Shown here: positions 1 to 12,318 of the stretch, one piece after another
Layout of the letters: every line of letters starts with the position of its first letter
How positions within the stretch are numbered: position 1 is the stretch's first letter
Source of the DNA: Lathyrus oleraceus
Taxonomy: Eukaryota; Streptophyta; Magnoliopsida; Fabales; Fabaceae
Direction of reading: 5' to 3'
Assembly (NCBI RefSeq): GCF_024323335.1
Contig: NC_066581.1
Location: 441,155,816 to 441,219,815 of the forward strand
DNA: 64,000 bases
The notes under the pieces: generated by a model
The model's input: the letters and a program-made list of their open reading frames with translations, nothing else
What the model was told of the DNA's origin: nothing
The model's database searches: none
Translations under genes and position numbers: made by a program

Positions 1-282
1 TTATTGCAAACATCATTTGATACCAAAACACATACACACATAAAAAAGGGCTCCCTAAGAGTACCTAGGACACTTAGGGTGCTAACACCTTCCCTCTGTG
101 TAATAAACCCCCTTACCTGTAATCTCTGGCATTTTATTATTTTTGATTTTAAAACTTCTTATCTTTGGGTTTTTTTCGTACTTTTCCCTTTTCCTTTGGA
201 AACAATAAAAGCCCGGTGGTGACTCTGGTTTTATTGACGTTAAGTTTGTCCATATCTTAATGGTCATGAATTTACCGCTACA
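1..282 (+). repeat. 3' end of a plus-strand Ogre-like LTR
   Basis: This is the last 282 bases of a long terminal repeat lying opposite to the element it interrupts. It has the landmarks shared by all LTRs of the family in this window: the GGGCTCCCT..CCTAGG..GGTGCTAACACCTT block, an AATAAA at 204-209, a GGTGGTGACTCT block at 215-226, and the end ACCGCTACA at 282. The gag sequence of the minus-strand element L1 resumes at once after it. It could be a solo LTR or the 3' LTR of a complete element; the rest is outside the window, so the target duplication (expected GTGTT, 283-287) cannot be checked. Confidence 0.8.
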
Positions 283-338
283 GTGTTGTATCTGTGAGTC
301 AACTTGGCTGAAGTACAGAAGAATAACCGATAATACAT
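283..338 (-). pseudogene. gag N-terminal fragment of L1
   Basis: The first 18 or so codons of gag, starting with the ATG at 338. The predicted start MYYRLFFCTSAKLTHRYN matches the gag starts at 35244 and 47079, which begin MSHWCFF and share the KLTHRYN or KLAHRYN block. The remainder of gag is separated by the plus-strand LTR ending at 282. The start was chosen by alignment with the other two copies in the window. Confidence 0.7.
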
Positions 339-516
339 TTGGCGGAAGAAAACCTGCTATGCAAATTATGCATGAAATGCATTGTTTTTGTTTGTTTAAT
401 TTGAAGGAACATATGAAGTTTTGTTTGCAAATATATAATAACAATAATAACAATTTGATTGACCATAAAATCTCTTTTTATTCATAAACCAAATACAAGA
501 GAAAAGGAAACTAGTC

Positions 517-1566
517 ATCCTAAGGATCACTTAGCAACGGTATCAGATGATATGGTTGTGAGTGTGTACTTTCTTCTGATGCTTTGAATCTTGGACTTAA
601 AGGACGTCTTCATCTGAGCCTTCTCATGGACAAGCTGATCAACAATTTTCTTCCAAGCACTAGAAGGCTAAGGCATGCTAGAGGAAGGTAGACCCTCTAG
701 CTCTTTTTGTCTCTTCACCGCTCAGTCTTCAAGAATCTTAATATGTGCATCTTTATCTTTCAACTCAATTTGCAACTCCTCATGCTTTTGGTTCAAAGCA
801 TGGAACCAATCTTCCCACATATCTCTCTCTGGCTTCATCTTGGTGAGTGCATCTTCCAACTCCTCTACATATGGGTTAGGGAGAGTTGATGGCTCTACCA
901 CAACCCAAGACATAGGTCTTTCACAAGCATATGGCATCTTCAGCTCCAAAGCTCTCTTCTTCACCCAAATAGTGTAAGCTTCAAAAGCTACACAATTACA
1001 CGGACCAAGCTCGAATCTTCCTTTCCTATGCAGATTATGCCAAGCATGCACTATCTTCTACTTCAAATGTTGGGGATCTTTACCCTCTTGATAAAAAAGA
1101 CCTTCTAACTGAGTGTTATTAGGCTTATCTTTCAAGGGGAACCTAAGTTGACGACGAGCCAAAGTTGGGATGTAGTTGATTCCTCCTTGTGAACCAATGA
1201 GGGGCACATTAGAGAATTCACCACAACTGTCAATAATATCCAAGCTACTCAATGTAGAATCATACCAAACAATATCATCATTAGTGAGAGACATAAGCCT
1301 TTTATACCACCATAGACATTACTTGTTCTCCAAGAAAGCAGACGTCTGAGGCAAGTGAAAAATAAACCACTTGTACAGAAGAGGCACACAACAAACAATA
1401 GTTCCACCACCTTTAGAATTCCTCAAATGCAAAGAGAAATACATGTCACCCAACAGAGTTGGAATAGGATTCCCAATCAAGAAAATTCTAATGGCGTTAA
1501 CATAAAAAAAACCGTCAATGTTAGGGAACAAAGCTAAACCATGGATGAGAAACACAAAGATGGCTT
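517..1566 (-). pseudogene. ORF1, C-terminal part, of L1
   Basis: This continues the ORF1 that begins at 9608 and was interrupted by the copia-type element. The reading aligns over its whole length with ORF1 at 35525-37025 and 47316-48819, including the blocks HGLALFPNIDGF, FSLHLRNSKGGGTIVCC and MSLTNDDIVWYD, and the C-terminal segment that looks coiled-coil prone (LEDALTKMK, KHEELQIELKDKD). In-frame stops lie near 1058 (after QHLK) and 722 (after KILED), and the natural end is a TGA at 517-519. The TAG after QHLK is also present in the copy at 36.06 kb. Function of Ogre ORF1 is unknown; see the entry at 47316. Confidence 0.8.
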
Positions 1567-3312
1567 TGTTAATACCTTAGGATTGGCATTAATTTTGTAA
1601 AACAAATAATGTAATCATCTCTGTTGTTTTAATATGTTAGGTTGAAGAAGTTCAACATCTGGACCAACATGTCATGTACGATGTCATGACATCATGTCTG
1701 TGACATCGTACATGTGTAGAAAACTGAATTAATTAATTCAGTATATATTCTGGGATTAGTGAGGATATTTGGTGAATATCCTAACTCCCATGTGGAGGTC
1801 TTAAAGACTCAATCAGAATATATATAGGCTCCAAATATGGAGATATATATGGAGAAATTTTAGGAACTAAAAGATTGAAAGACCTTATTTGTAGTAGAAA
1901 TTTTCTGCTGACTTTGTAACAGCAAAGAAGAAGTTTGCTGCGATTTCTGAAGGCCCAAATCCAGTTGGGTGATTAGGTTATAAATAGCATATTGTAACCT
2001 AGTCTTTGTAAGCCTCTGAGAATGAAAAATTAGGGGTGTGTGTGAGGTAAACCTCCCAACCTGTGGGAAGGTTACCATGTGTTTCTCAGTGTTCAAAGCT
2101 GAGAGTATTTGTAACTCAAAGCCTGTAGGTAAGAGTTGTTTGTTCTTGAATGAAGCTGTGAAGCAAGTTCAAGTGGTTTAACATTACATTGTATTTGTAG
2201 TGATAGGAATGGAAACTGGAGGTTTCTATCTAGGAGTTCCTAGGTATAGATTGCATTGGGTAGGGATTAAGTGAAGAGTTGTAAACGGGGGAGTTTAACT
2301 CCAAATTAATACTGCTGATAGTGGATCTTGTTCCTGGCTTGGTATGCCCCCAGAGTAGGTGATGTTGCACCGAACTGGGTTAACAATTTCCTGTGTTTGT
2401 TTACCTTTTGCATGTTATAATCCTGTCTGCCATAACTCAACTTGTATTTCAGTCTGCTTATCAAGTTAATAACATACCTAATACTTAGCCTTCTGTTTGA
2501 ATGTCAATCAGAATGTTTTGACATTCATCATTAACAACATATACTGAATAATAGGCAGGTTGGTTTTTCTGCTTCAGTTCAGTATTTATTTCAGTCTGGT
2601 TATCAAGACGATAACAGACCTGGGCAAAGGATCATTGTGAAACTGTCAAACTGGATGTCTTGACAGTTAGTCATGTATGCTGATATTGAAGTTGAGACTG
2701 GTTAGTCTTTTGCAGTACAGAAAATTTAGCACAGTAAGTTTTCAGGGACATAACTGAATCAGTATGAGGTTTATGTTCTGGTTGTCAAACTGAATGTTGT
2801 AACATTCATACTAGACAGCATGTGCTGAATTGTAGGATGATTAGTTTTTCTGGTTCAGTAATTCTCTCAGGCTAAAATCCAGGAAACTAACATTTGAACT
2901 ACATGTATTGAACCTAACAAATAGCCTATTTGTTAGCACCCTAATAAGTAGAAATTAGATTAACTTGTTCAACCTTTATTTTAGGAAATACAAGTACAAG
3001 GCCAGCAAACTGGATTAATGTAACAGATGATGTCCAAATCACTATTGAGACATCTTGCTGATAACTGTGTAGGAAAATAACAAAAGTTAGAGCTATGGTT
3101 GCTCTCTAGTAAGTCTTTCTAACAGATGCACAGAACTAGGTATTCCTCCATTCTAGGGTGACATAGAAGCAGATGTCATGACATCTGTGAATGTGTGCAT
3201 ATCAATACTGGAATTTATTTTGTATAAATACCTTGATGTATTGGTAATATTGTTGGATTAGATGTCATGACTTCGTGTAGAACATCTGAACTCTGACTAT
3301 GCCAGAATTTCA
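1567..3312 (+). repeat. 5' LTR of the copia-type element
   Basis: 1746 bp, TG..CA ends, same length as the copy at 7398-9143. By eye the two differ at a few dozen single-base positions, so the insertion is fairly recent. It contains a perfect 14-bp inverted repeat (1673-1686 with 1701-1714) and several ATGT-N4-ACAT palindromes, for example 1680-1693 and 3170-3187. Confidence 0.93.
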
Positions 3313-3314
3313 AA

Positions 3315-3329
3315 TGGTATCAGTGCAGG
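3315..3329 (+). other. Primer-binding site, tRNA-iMet type
   Basis: TGGTATCAGTGCAGG lies two bases after the 5' LTR. The usual plant copia PBS begins TGGTATCAGAGC, complementary to initiator-methionine tRNA. Eleven of those twelve bases match here. Confidence 0.8.
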
Positions 3330-6300
3330 CATCCTGTTCTGTTTCTGGATGAGATCCATGGGTGATACTTTATGGTATCTTGCAAGGAGTTATGTTAGTA
3401 CTGATGTTGGAAACTGTGGAAGGTTCTGTGATTTACCTGAATGGTCCCTTGCAGTAGGTGGATGGACTATTCATGACAGGAACTGTGTGGACCTGTCTCT
3501 GGAGGTTGGCAATTGGCCTTTGTGTGGGACAGCTGTGCTAGTATTGAATCATATTCAAACTTGGTATGTTCTTGGAGGCTGATCTGGTGAAGTGTGTGTT
3601 CATAGGTTGAGTTGTATTATGATTTCCGCTGCATAATACCTGGCAAAACTCAAACTCTGATGTAGTTTCCCCTCATGTGGATAAAAGGCTGCTGTATTCA
3701 AGAGTTCATCATAATCTACTGAAGATGTCAAAGATACTTGAGTCTCCTCAAGTCCACTCTCCATGAACATGTTGTTCAACAAGTATGCAGCTACTGGTTG
3801 AAGAGCAGATGTTTTTAGGTGTCAAACAAAGGGATACTTTGGTTTTGAACGTACTCCTGACCTGGAAGAGGAGACATCTGTGTGTGCTAAGTTGACAAGG
3901 GTAGGGTCAACTGTGTGTGTGCTCAAGAAGGTCACTTTTAGAAGTCTGATCTCTAGAAGTGGAGTTGGTTGAGATGTGACATTGTGCAATTTCCTGCTGT
4001 TTGTCCTATTCCTGTAGATTGATCAGGGTTGGATAGTTGTTCCCTGAAGTACTATGTTGTGTTGGAAGACAAGTCCCCTGGATGTTAGAAGTCAATAATG
4101 GGGTAACCTGATTGCTATTTCATTTAAGAGGATTGGGACCATGAATCTTGTTATTCAAACACCACGCTCAGAAGTGTCAGTTCCTTCAAGGAGTGAGAAT
4201 ATGAAGATTCAGAGGTTGGTTGAGGTAGTATGCTCTGGCAATGCATATCTACTATTGACAGGTGTTGTTTTTTCACTAGTACTTATGGTCAGCTGGAGTC
4301 TGATTGGTGTGATTGGAGTACGTATAGGTATAACTCATAGAGTTAGTTGCCACTGGTAGGGATGGTGTATGTCATGTTGAGACATTTGTGTACAATGCAT
4401 GGATATTGGTGTGGAGTTTCCATGATTGTTAATTTGAGGGGGAGTTTTGGTTAACCTCCTCACGTTTGGTCAGCCTAGGGTCTGGTTGGTTGTTGACCTG
4501 TGTCACATGGGTTCTGGTTGTTGTGTGACACATTTGCAAGGAAGGATTCATCTCTCTCATTCCTAAGGGTGAATCTAATCTGGAAAGATTCTCAAAACTA
4601 TTGAGGTGCTTGCAAGAAGAAGATGTTGACACAAGAAGAGGATTTTCAAAGTATTCTTATGGTGGAAGTATCTGAAAGAATAATTGGGAAAGGATTTAAG
4701 ATCAATGTCTACTTGTGCCAAGTACAAGTATTTAATTGATTATCCTTGGAGCTCCAGATAACTGATGTTCTTAAAGATGTTGGAACATCTCTTCTTCAAG
4801 ACCCTGTGCAGAATCACAGGAAGGATAGTACATTGGTTTATGATCTATCTCTTTGGTGGCAGCAAAAGCATATGATCTCTGAAAAGGTTTCCTGGCAAGA
4901 AACATGTTCAGCCTTGGTGTGTACAAGAAGAAGAAGACATCATAGTCTTGATGGTGGTTACTTGGATCAGTTTATTTCTGATCTAGGTAAGGAAGTGCAT
5001 TGGCTAATGCACACTGTGGAGTTAAGAACAAGTGGCAGCATTCTTAACATCATGGAAACAACTTTGCTTTAGGAAGTGGAATCCTTGGTATAGCTGAAGG
5101 GTTAGTCTCTAACTGGTCCTTCTGAAGACTCATGCATCAGAGTGTCTGATGTCTTTGGAGAAGAAGCAGGAATTCATCAAGGTGTGAGCTTGGATGACTT
5201 AACTGCAAACCTGCAGGATGGAGGTTGTTTACTCAAACTTGGTTCCACAATCAAGTCTATGAGAGCGTTGAACTCTTGTTCTATGTAGGGAGGAAGTTCT
5301 TTCAAGTGGCAGAAGAAGGAGCTGAATTCAACAGCTAGATGTTAAAACATAATGTTGTGACATTTGGTTCAACATCATAATCTTAGTTGGTGAAGTGGCA
5401 CATCAACTTAAGATAGAAGGGTCTACAGATTTGTAGATTGGGTACTTCAAAAAGATCGTTCTCATTGCAATTCTTTGGAGTTGCTGGATGGAGAAGATGT
5501 TACATGTTCATGTCTTAGAGAATCTAAGTTTTGTTTAACATATAGCTTGGAGTTCAAGTCTCACTTGGAAGGTCAGAATATCTTTGGGAGAAGTCTGATA
5601 AACTTGGAGAGGTCAAAAAGTGGCATTTGACTTTTTCATATGAGGATTCATGAAGGAGGTAATCAACCAGTCGCATTTGGTCTATCTCAGAAGTGAGTTC
5701 AAAGAATCAAGAAAATTAACATATGGCAGCTGATTATTCTTGAGGAGAGTCTGAGAGAAATTACTTTTGAGCAGAAGAGTAGTAAGTTGAAGACAAAATG
5801 AGGTGTTTTCTATTCATCTCTTGGAGCTTGTGGTAGGAGTTCTGAGCTATCTATGGAAGATTATCTCTTGTAATGGGATGAGAATGTATATGTCCCAATT
5901 TGTGTCTGGTTTCTTTTGGATCAAGTTGGTGACTCAGTGATATCTGAAGATTATCAGATGGTGTTCTTTGTTATGTTGTGAAGGATGTCCTAACTAATGT
6001 TAGAACATTTTGTGAAGTGGTCTTCTATTCTGGTTAGAAGAGAGATTGACACAGAGTATGGATGTGTTCAGCCAAGAGGGTTGAACAGAGGGTGTGCTCT
6101 TGAAGACATGGAGATGCGTCTTATGTTTTCCATTCATCAAGTGGTCTGGGTTCTCTTTGAATCAGGAAGTATGTGAAGTTCCAACTTTGGGGTGTTGGAT
6201 ATGTTCATGCGTGACCTCCAAGTTTCAAGAGGAGAGTCGGTTGTTCATGACAGGGGGAGTTTTGTCTTTGTGCTGCAAGTAATCATCAAGATTGTGGTCT

Positions 6301-7385
6301 ATATGTTCTCAGATAACAAGGTATGGCACCTTGTTAGTTATTGGGATGATGTGGTGTGTGTCAAGACTGAGTGAGCAGAAGAATGTCTGACCGGATGTCA
6401 TGACATTACCTTGGACAATGCTGTTATTTCCTTCTGAATCTTAAAGTCAAGAGGAAATATGCATGTGGTGTGTCTAATTATGATAAATTAGAATAATCCT
6501 GATTGTTACAGTTGTGTGGTACAGGGGGAGTAACCATCTACTGGTGTTTGTGATTTTGGCTTTAGTGGTGCCAGATGTCAAGTTTCTACTGAAGGTACGA
6601 AAGTGGTCTCAGGAAATGTTGAAAGGAAGAATACTTGAAGAATGCAGGCAAAAGCCACGTTGAATGTTAAGACATCGCGTGCAACGTGTCTGACTGCATA
6701 TAGGGAATAGTCTCCATGCACTGGAACTGTTGTTTTGGAAAAGAAACAGTCAAGAGCTATAAAAGGTATTCAAAGATAGTCTGAGATTTTGTTGGTGATT
6801 CTCTGACTGTTTCTCAGCAAATATTAATGAATCTTGACCAAGCATTTATTCCTACCGTTAATTCCTAAGCACGGGCTAGACTATTTAAAGGATGTAATAG
6901 CACTCTTCTTCTCACAAGAGAAACACTCTAGTCCCTCTCAACCATGGGGTATGTTAAGGTTTGGGCAAACTACGCCTGGATCTGGTTTTGTGAGGGGTTC
7001 ATTTACAAATGTTTAGCTAAAAAGGGGGAGAGAAATATAGTCCTGAGAATGTACCAGAAGCAAGTAAAATGTGGTAGCAAGCAGAAGTTGGCTTCAGGCA
7101 CAGAAGTCACTAACATATCACTTGTGTCTTGTGACCTGAGTTAAGAGGACAATTGTGTCTTGTGATCTGAGTTACATTATCTATGTACTCAGCATTACAT
7201 ATTCTTCAGGAAGCTCTACCGTTGAGGGGAAGGGTTCTGATGCAACTGATTCTTGTACTCCTACTTCCTCATGTACACCATCCTTGGTGTTTGTGGGGGT
7301 GGAGACAATGACAGAGATGAAGAGCATACCCATATTGGGATGTAATGTCCAGTGTAATGTTTATTTGTTTTAGCTAAAATTTGCC
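3330..7385 (+). other. Non-coding interior of the copia-type element
   Basis: Read on both strands, this stretch holds only short ORFs such as 3349-3582, 4746-5072 and 6094-6282. None has a zinc knuckle, DTG protease, HHCC integrase finger or YVDD signature. It repeats the purine run GGGGGAG at about 4437, 6245, 6525 and 7023, like the real PPT at 7386. It is rich in short palindromes of the form ATGT-N4-ACAT (for example 4775-4790, 5351-5364, 5996-6009, 6395-6406, 6664-6675). Confidence 0.7.
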
Positions 7386-7396
7386 AAAGGGGGAGA
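7386..7396 (+). other. Polypurine tract of the copia-type element
   Basis: AAAGGGGGAGA ends two bases before the TGTTAATACC start of the 3' LTR. This is the normal position and composition for the plus-strand primer. Confidence 0.85.
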
Positions 7397-7397
7397 T

Positions 7398-9143
7398 TGT
7401 TAATACCTTAGGATTGGCATTAATTTTGTAAAACAAATAATGTAATCATCTCTGTTGTTTTAATATGTTGGGTTGAAGAAGTTCAACATCTGGACCAACA
7501 TGTCATGTACGATGTCATGACATCATGTCTGTGACATCGTACATGTGTAGAAAACTGAATTAATTAATTCAGTATATATTCTGGGATTAGTGAGGAAATT
7601 TGGTGAATATCCTAACTCCCATGTGGAGGTCTTAAAGACTCAATCAGAATATATATAGGCTCCAAATATGGAGATATATATGGAGAGATTTTAGGAACTA
7701 AAAGATTGAAAGACCTTATTTGTAGCAGAAATTTTCTGCTGACTTTGTAACAGCAAAGAAGAAGTTTGTTGCGATTTCTGAAGGCCCAAATCCAGTTGGG
7801 TGATTAGGTTATAAATAGCATATTGTAACCTAGTCTTTGTAAGCCTCTTAGAATGAAAAATTAGGGGTGTGTGTGAGGTAAACCTCCCAACCTGTGGGAA
7901 GGTTACCATGTGTTTCTCATTGTTCAAAGCTGAGAGTATTTGTAACTCAAAGCCTGTAGGTAAGAGTTGTTTGTTCTTGAATGAAGCTGTGAAGCAAGTT
8001 CAAGTGGTTTAACATTACATTGTATTTGTAGTGATAGGAATGGAAACTGGAGGTTTCTATCTAGGAGTTCCTAGGTATAGATTGCATTGGGTAGGGATTA
8101 AGTGAAGAGTTTTAAACGGGGGAGTTTAACTCTGAATTAATACTACTGATAGTGGATCTTCTTCCTGGCTTGGTATGCCCTCAGAGTAGGTGATGTTGCA
8201 CCGAACTGGGTTAACAATTTCCTGTGTTTGTTTTCCTTCTGCATGTTATAATCCTGTCTGCCATAACTCAGCTTGTATTTCAGTCTGCTTATCAAGTTAA
8301 TAACAACCCTGATACATAGCCTTCTGTTTGAATGTCAATCAGAATGTTTTGACATTCATCATTAACAACATATACTGAATAATAGGCAGGTTGGTTTTTC
8401 TGCTTCAGTTCAGTATTTATTTCAGTCTGGTTATCAAGAGGATAACAGACTTGGGCAAAGGATCATTGTGAAACTGTCAAACTGGATGTCTTGACAGTTA
8501 GTCATGTATGCTGATATTGAAGTTGAGACTGGTTAGTCTTTTGCAGTACAGAAAATTTAGCACAGTCAGTTTTCAGGGACATAATTGAATCAGTATGAGG
8601 TTTATGTTCTGGTTGTCAAACTGAATGTTGTAACATTCATACCAGACAACATGTGCTGAATTGTAGGATGATTAGTTTTTCAGGTTCAGTAATTCTCTCA
8701 GGCTAAAATCCAGGAAACTAACAACTGAACTACATGTATTGAACCTAACAAATAGCCTATTTGTTAGCACCCTAATATGTGGAAATTAGATTAACTTGTT
8801 CAACCTTTATTTTAGGAAATACAAGTACAAGGCCAGCAAACTGGATTAATGTAACAGATGATGTCCAAATCACTATTGAGACATCTTGCTAATAAATGTG
8901 TAGGAAAATAACAAAAGTTAGAGCTATGGTTGCTCTCTACTGAGTCTTTATAACAGATGCACAGAACTAGGTGTTCCTCCATTCTAGGGTGACATAGAAG
9001 CAGATGTCGTGACATCTGTGAATGTGTGCATATCAGTACTGGAATTTATTTTGTATAAATACCTTGCTGTATTGGTAATATTGTTGGATAAGATGTCATG
9101 ACTTCGTGTAGAACATCTGAACTCTGACTATGCCAGAATTTCA
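7398..9143 (+). repeat. 3' LTR of the copia-type element
   Basis: 1746 bp, the second copy of 1567-3312. The 14-bp inverted repeat recurs at 7504-7517 and 7532-7545. The target duplication GGCTT follows at 9144-9148, then the ORF1 of L1 resumes. Confidence 0.93.
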
Positions 9144-9608
9144 GGCTTCAAAAGCATCCATACTACCGGCTTGAGCAAAGACAGTAGCTTTTCCAATGAG
9201 AAACTCAGTAGTCAACCCAAAAATACCTCCTTTCTTTACCCAATGAGCCTTAATCTTAGACTTCTTCAAATGAAGAGCTTTAGCTATGATATGAGATATG
9301 GGAATCTCCTCCAATCCACTAAAGGGTACTTTGACAGATATGGGTATTCCCAAGAGATGGGCGTACTCCTCTAACGTAGGCACAAGCTGATAATCTGGAA
9401 AAGTGAAGTACCAATAAAGAGGGTCATAAAACTGAACCAAAACACTGAGAAGTCCTTCGACCAAATCAGCAGATAACACAAACAAGAGCTTCCCATGACG
9501 TTGCTTGAAGTCCATGGGATCTACTACAAGGGATGGCAACTTCCCTAGATCTTTCAAATCAGGACATCTGAAACTGTACTTCTTAGTGCTCCTTCGTCCA
9601 TAATCCAT
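9144..9608 (-). pseudogene. ORF1, N-terminal part, of L1
   Basis: Open from the ATG at 9608 for about 155 codons (start MDYGRRSTKKYSFRCPDL) until the copia-type insertion after the MDAFEA block. It shares QFYDPLY-(W or R)-(Y or C)-FTFPDYQL, PTLEEYAHLLGIP and LHLKKS..AHWVKKGGIFGL with the other ORF1 copies. The continuation is at 1566-517. The start was chosen because all three minus-strand copies and element C begin with a basic stretch followed by YSF. The family resembles plant-mobile-domain-like proteins; its role in Ogre elements is not known. Confidence 0.82.
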
Positions 9609-10448
9609 GGTCTCAAAATATTTGCAAATAAGACCTCAGGTCCTTGAAAAAAAAATTTGTTACGATGCGCATGTATGCATGAATGCAACAGACAAAGGAT
9701 CACACACAAGGCAAGCACAAAAAAAGTTCAAAGGATGGATCAAGTCATCATCAAGATCAATCATCCATTTTGGTGGATTGTTGTTTTCACCTTATCAACA
9801 CCCAAGTTCCATTAATATTGACAAGACTTGATTGGATTAACCGAGAATCAAAGGGTCTATTGTGAGTCACGAGCATGGAGTCAAGTTAAGAGCCATCCCA
9901 AAGCAGTGTACTAAGGATAAAAAACTGTAGATCATGTTCTAAAAATATCCCAGAGTCTTGATCCCATCTATCGGATATTACATGTTAGGATGACTGACTC
10001 ATCAACCCATAATATTCTCAAGAGAAACTCGTCTGAGTGTAGTATCACGTAACAACTGTTATCAGGTCTACACCTAAACAGTTTCCACACTACGTCCTAA
10101 ATAGGCCAAGTTGAGTTAAATGTTCTATTCTCCTCAGCTTCTTGGACCCTAAATAAGAGAAAGTAATGCCTAACCACAAATAACTTATGTGACATCAATA
10201 ACTCCAAAAGGGTCTCCACTGAGTAGATGGGTCTCAAGCCAACTTGCTAAGGACTACACCACACAAGTTGAACATGACTATACCATCCTCCTATCTTAAT
10301 TGCACTCAAGTTCGGGTTAGAACTTATCTCACCACTCAGAGATCACCAAGGACAACAAACAAATTATATCATACAAACAAATATACAAACATCAAATATA
10401 CAAATATATACACATATAAAAATGTAGGCTAAACCCACTGAGGAATAG
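9609..10448 (-). other. Leader between PBS and ORF1 of L1
   Basis: 840 bp of untranslated leader, colinear with 37026-37917 and 48820-49662. I see no ORF that is conserved between the three copies. The bases just upstream of the ORF1 start read TTGCAAATATTTTGAGACC in coding sense; the other two copies have TTTTCAG or TTTCAG there, like a splice acceptor, which L1 has lost by C to G. Confidence 0.6.
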
Positions 10449-10466
10449 TCCTCAGCAGAGTCGTCA
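10449..10466 (-). other. Primer-binding site of L1 (tRNA-Arg type, two changes)
   Basis: In element sense TGACGACTCTGCTGAGGA. The copies at 37918, 49663 and 62148 read TGGCGACTCTGCTGGGGA, complementary (one mismatch) to the 3' end of plant tRNA-Arg as known for Ogre elements. L1 has two substitutions, both G to A. Confidence 0.8.
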
Positions 10467-12318
10467 CTTAATTTCTATAGCGGTAAATTCATGACCATCA
10501 AGCTATTGATAATCTTAACGTCAATAAAACCAGAGTCGGCACCGCGCATTTATTGTACAAACAAAACCCAAAGATAAGAAGTTTTCAAATCAAAACTAAT
10601 AAGATGCCATAGATTACAAGTAACGGGGTTGGTTACACATAGGGGAGGTGTTAGCACCAAAAATGTCCTAGGTACTCCTAGGGAGCCCTTTTTTATGTGT
10701 GTATGTGTTTTTTGGTATAAAAGATGTTTGAGAAAAATATAATGTAGGGATGAGAAAAGAATTCGTTGATTATGTTTTTTTGTTTAACAAGACCTTCGGA
10801 CTTATTCCTTCGTACCAACATAAAAATGAGGGATCAAAACCTCTTAGTTCGTGGTAACAATTTCAAAATGAGTGAATTGCTTTTAATTAAAATTTTAAGT
10901 GAAAAGGGAACAAATGGCCAAAAATTTGAATGGGTTTGTTAGTTCTTTTTGTCTTTTGAAATTTTAAGTAAATATGATTAAGTTTATTTACAAATTTGAT
11001 TTAAGAAAGAGTTTGAAAATTCATTGGCATCAGGCCAAAGTTTCTATTTGAGAAAAGGTCTAAGTTTGAAATTTAGGAAGTGGGAGAAGATGAAGAGGCT
11101 ATCCTAAGCATAAAATTTGAAGTTAAGAGTTGAAAAGATATGACCAATGGGATGCAATCCAACAAACAAGAATGTCATATAGAAAACCCATTTTTCCTTT
11201 GGACTTTGAATCAAGCAATAATCATTCAGGCAATTAGCAATATCAGACACCAAGACGATCAAGGCATCAAATAAAGATAGCCACATCCAAGCAAGCAATT
11301 TCCATAGCTAGCAGTCTTCTTTGTCTTCTCATGTATCATATTATATATTCCTTGATCAACTCGGAAGAAACCATCAAACACAATATGAAAATAAAAATTT
11401 GCACCAAGAAAATGTAGTAGATGAGTTCAAATAAATCCCAAGACTTGCATTAGATGAAGGCTCTGTTCATAATAGCTTGGTCTCAGAATGTTGGCATTGG
11501 TCAAGTCCTTTTTGCATAGGGAATGTTGCCTAATCCTAAGTCCAAGAGTTCAGATCAAGATCAATAGTCCACCAAATATTTTTTAGGGTTTTTGTTGTTT
11601 ATCAAGTGTTTTAAGGTCTCAAGACCACTAACAAAATCAAAACGCACAAGCAATATATACAATCATAGGATATGGCTCAAATGAGCAAAGTGAAAATGGC
11701 ATAAACATAAACAAGTTTAATGAAATGTAAATGGAAATGAATGATAAATGACTGAAAATTAAATTGCATAAAGTAAATGACTTGAAACTAAAGAAATATT
11801 AATAAGAGTTAGTCAACTGTTAGTCAATTAATTGAATGTTAGTGGTGTTTTTGCTTTTTAATTGATTAAGTCGTTCTTTGGAGAACACTCAACCATCTAT
11901 TCATAAGAATGGATCCTTGAACCAAGACATCTTCTATGAGAAGGAAAAAAGGCCAAGTTTCCATACAATACCATGAAGGATGGGAGACTTACAATCTTAG
12001 TTACTAGAATGTTATGCCTTTAGGGTCAAATTTAGCTTTATGTTAAGCAATCCTAATTGGACTTATGTAGAAGTCACAACTATTTGAGGTCGGCCAATAA
12101 AAATTTAGGTGTTAATGCATGTTAGAGATTTGGTATAATGAACCAAACTCCTAAAGCATACCACACACTAAAAGAAAAGATTAAGAGGGATGGACCTATC
12201 TCATCCATACGTGTATTGATTCATCTAACACAAGGTCATTAATGAGCCAATTAGCCTTAGGATGGTTGAGATTTCATTGGTCAATGAAAGGGATGGGAAA
12301 GAATAGGGATGAAGATGA

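Larger units (their letters stand above)
1567..9143 (+). mobile_element. Non-autonomous copia-type LTR retrotransposon inserted in ORF1
   Basis: A complete 7577-bp insertion with two LTRs of 1746 bp each (1567-3312 and 7398-9143), both starting TGTTAATACC and ending AATTTCA. It is flanked by the 5-bp target duplication GGCTT at 1562-1566 and 9144-9148. A PBS of the initiator-methionine tRNA type follows the 5' LTR and a polypurine tract precedes the 3' LTR. The 4.1-kb interior has no recognisable gag, protease, integrase or reverse transcriptase; the longest ORFs are about 60-110 codons with no motif I know. It must have been mobilised in trans, as in LARD-type derivatives. Assignment to copia rests on the PBS, the PPT AAAGGGGGAGA and LTR style only. 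Confidence 0.88.

Noticed and set aside
3349..7373. Series of short plus-strand ORFs as a degenerate copia polyprotein
   Set aside because: No order of gag, protease, integrase and RT motifs could be recognised in any frame, so no coding claim is made.
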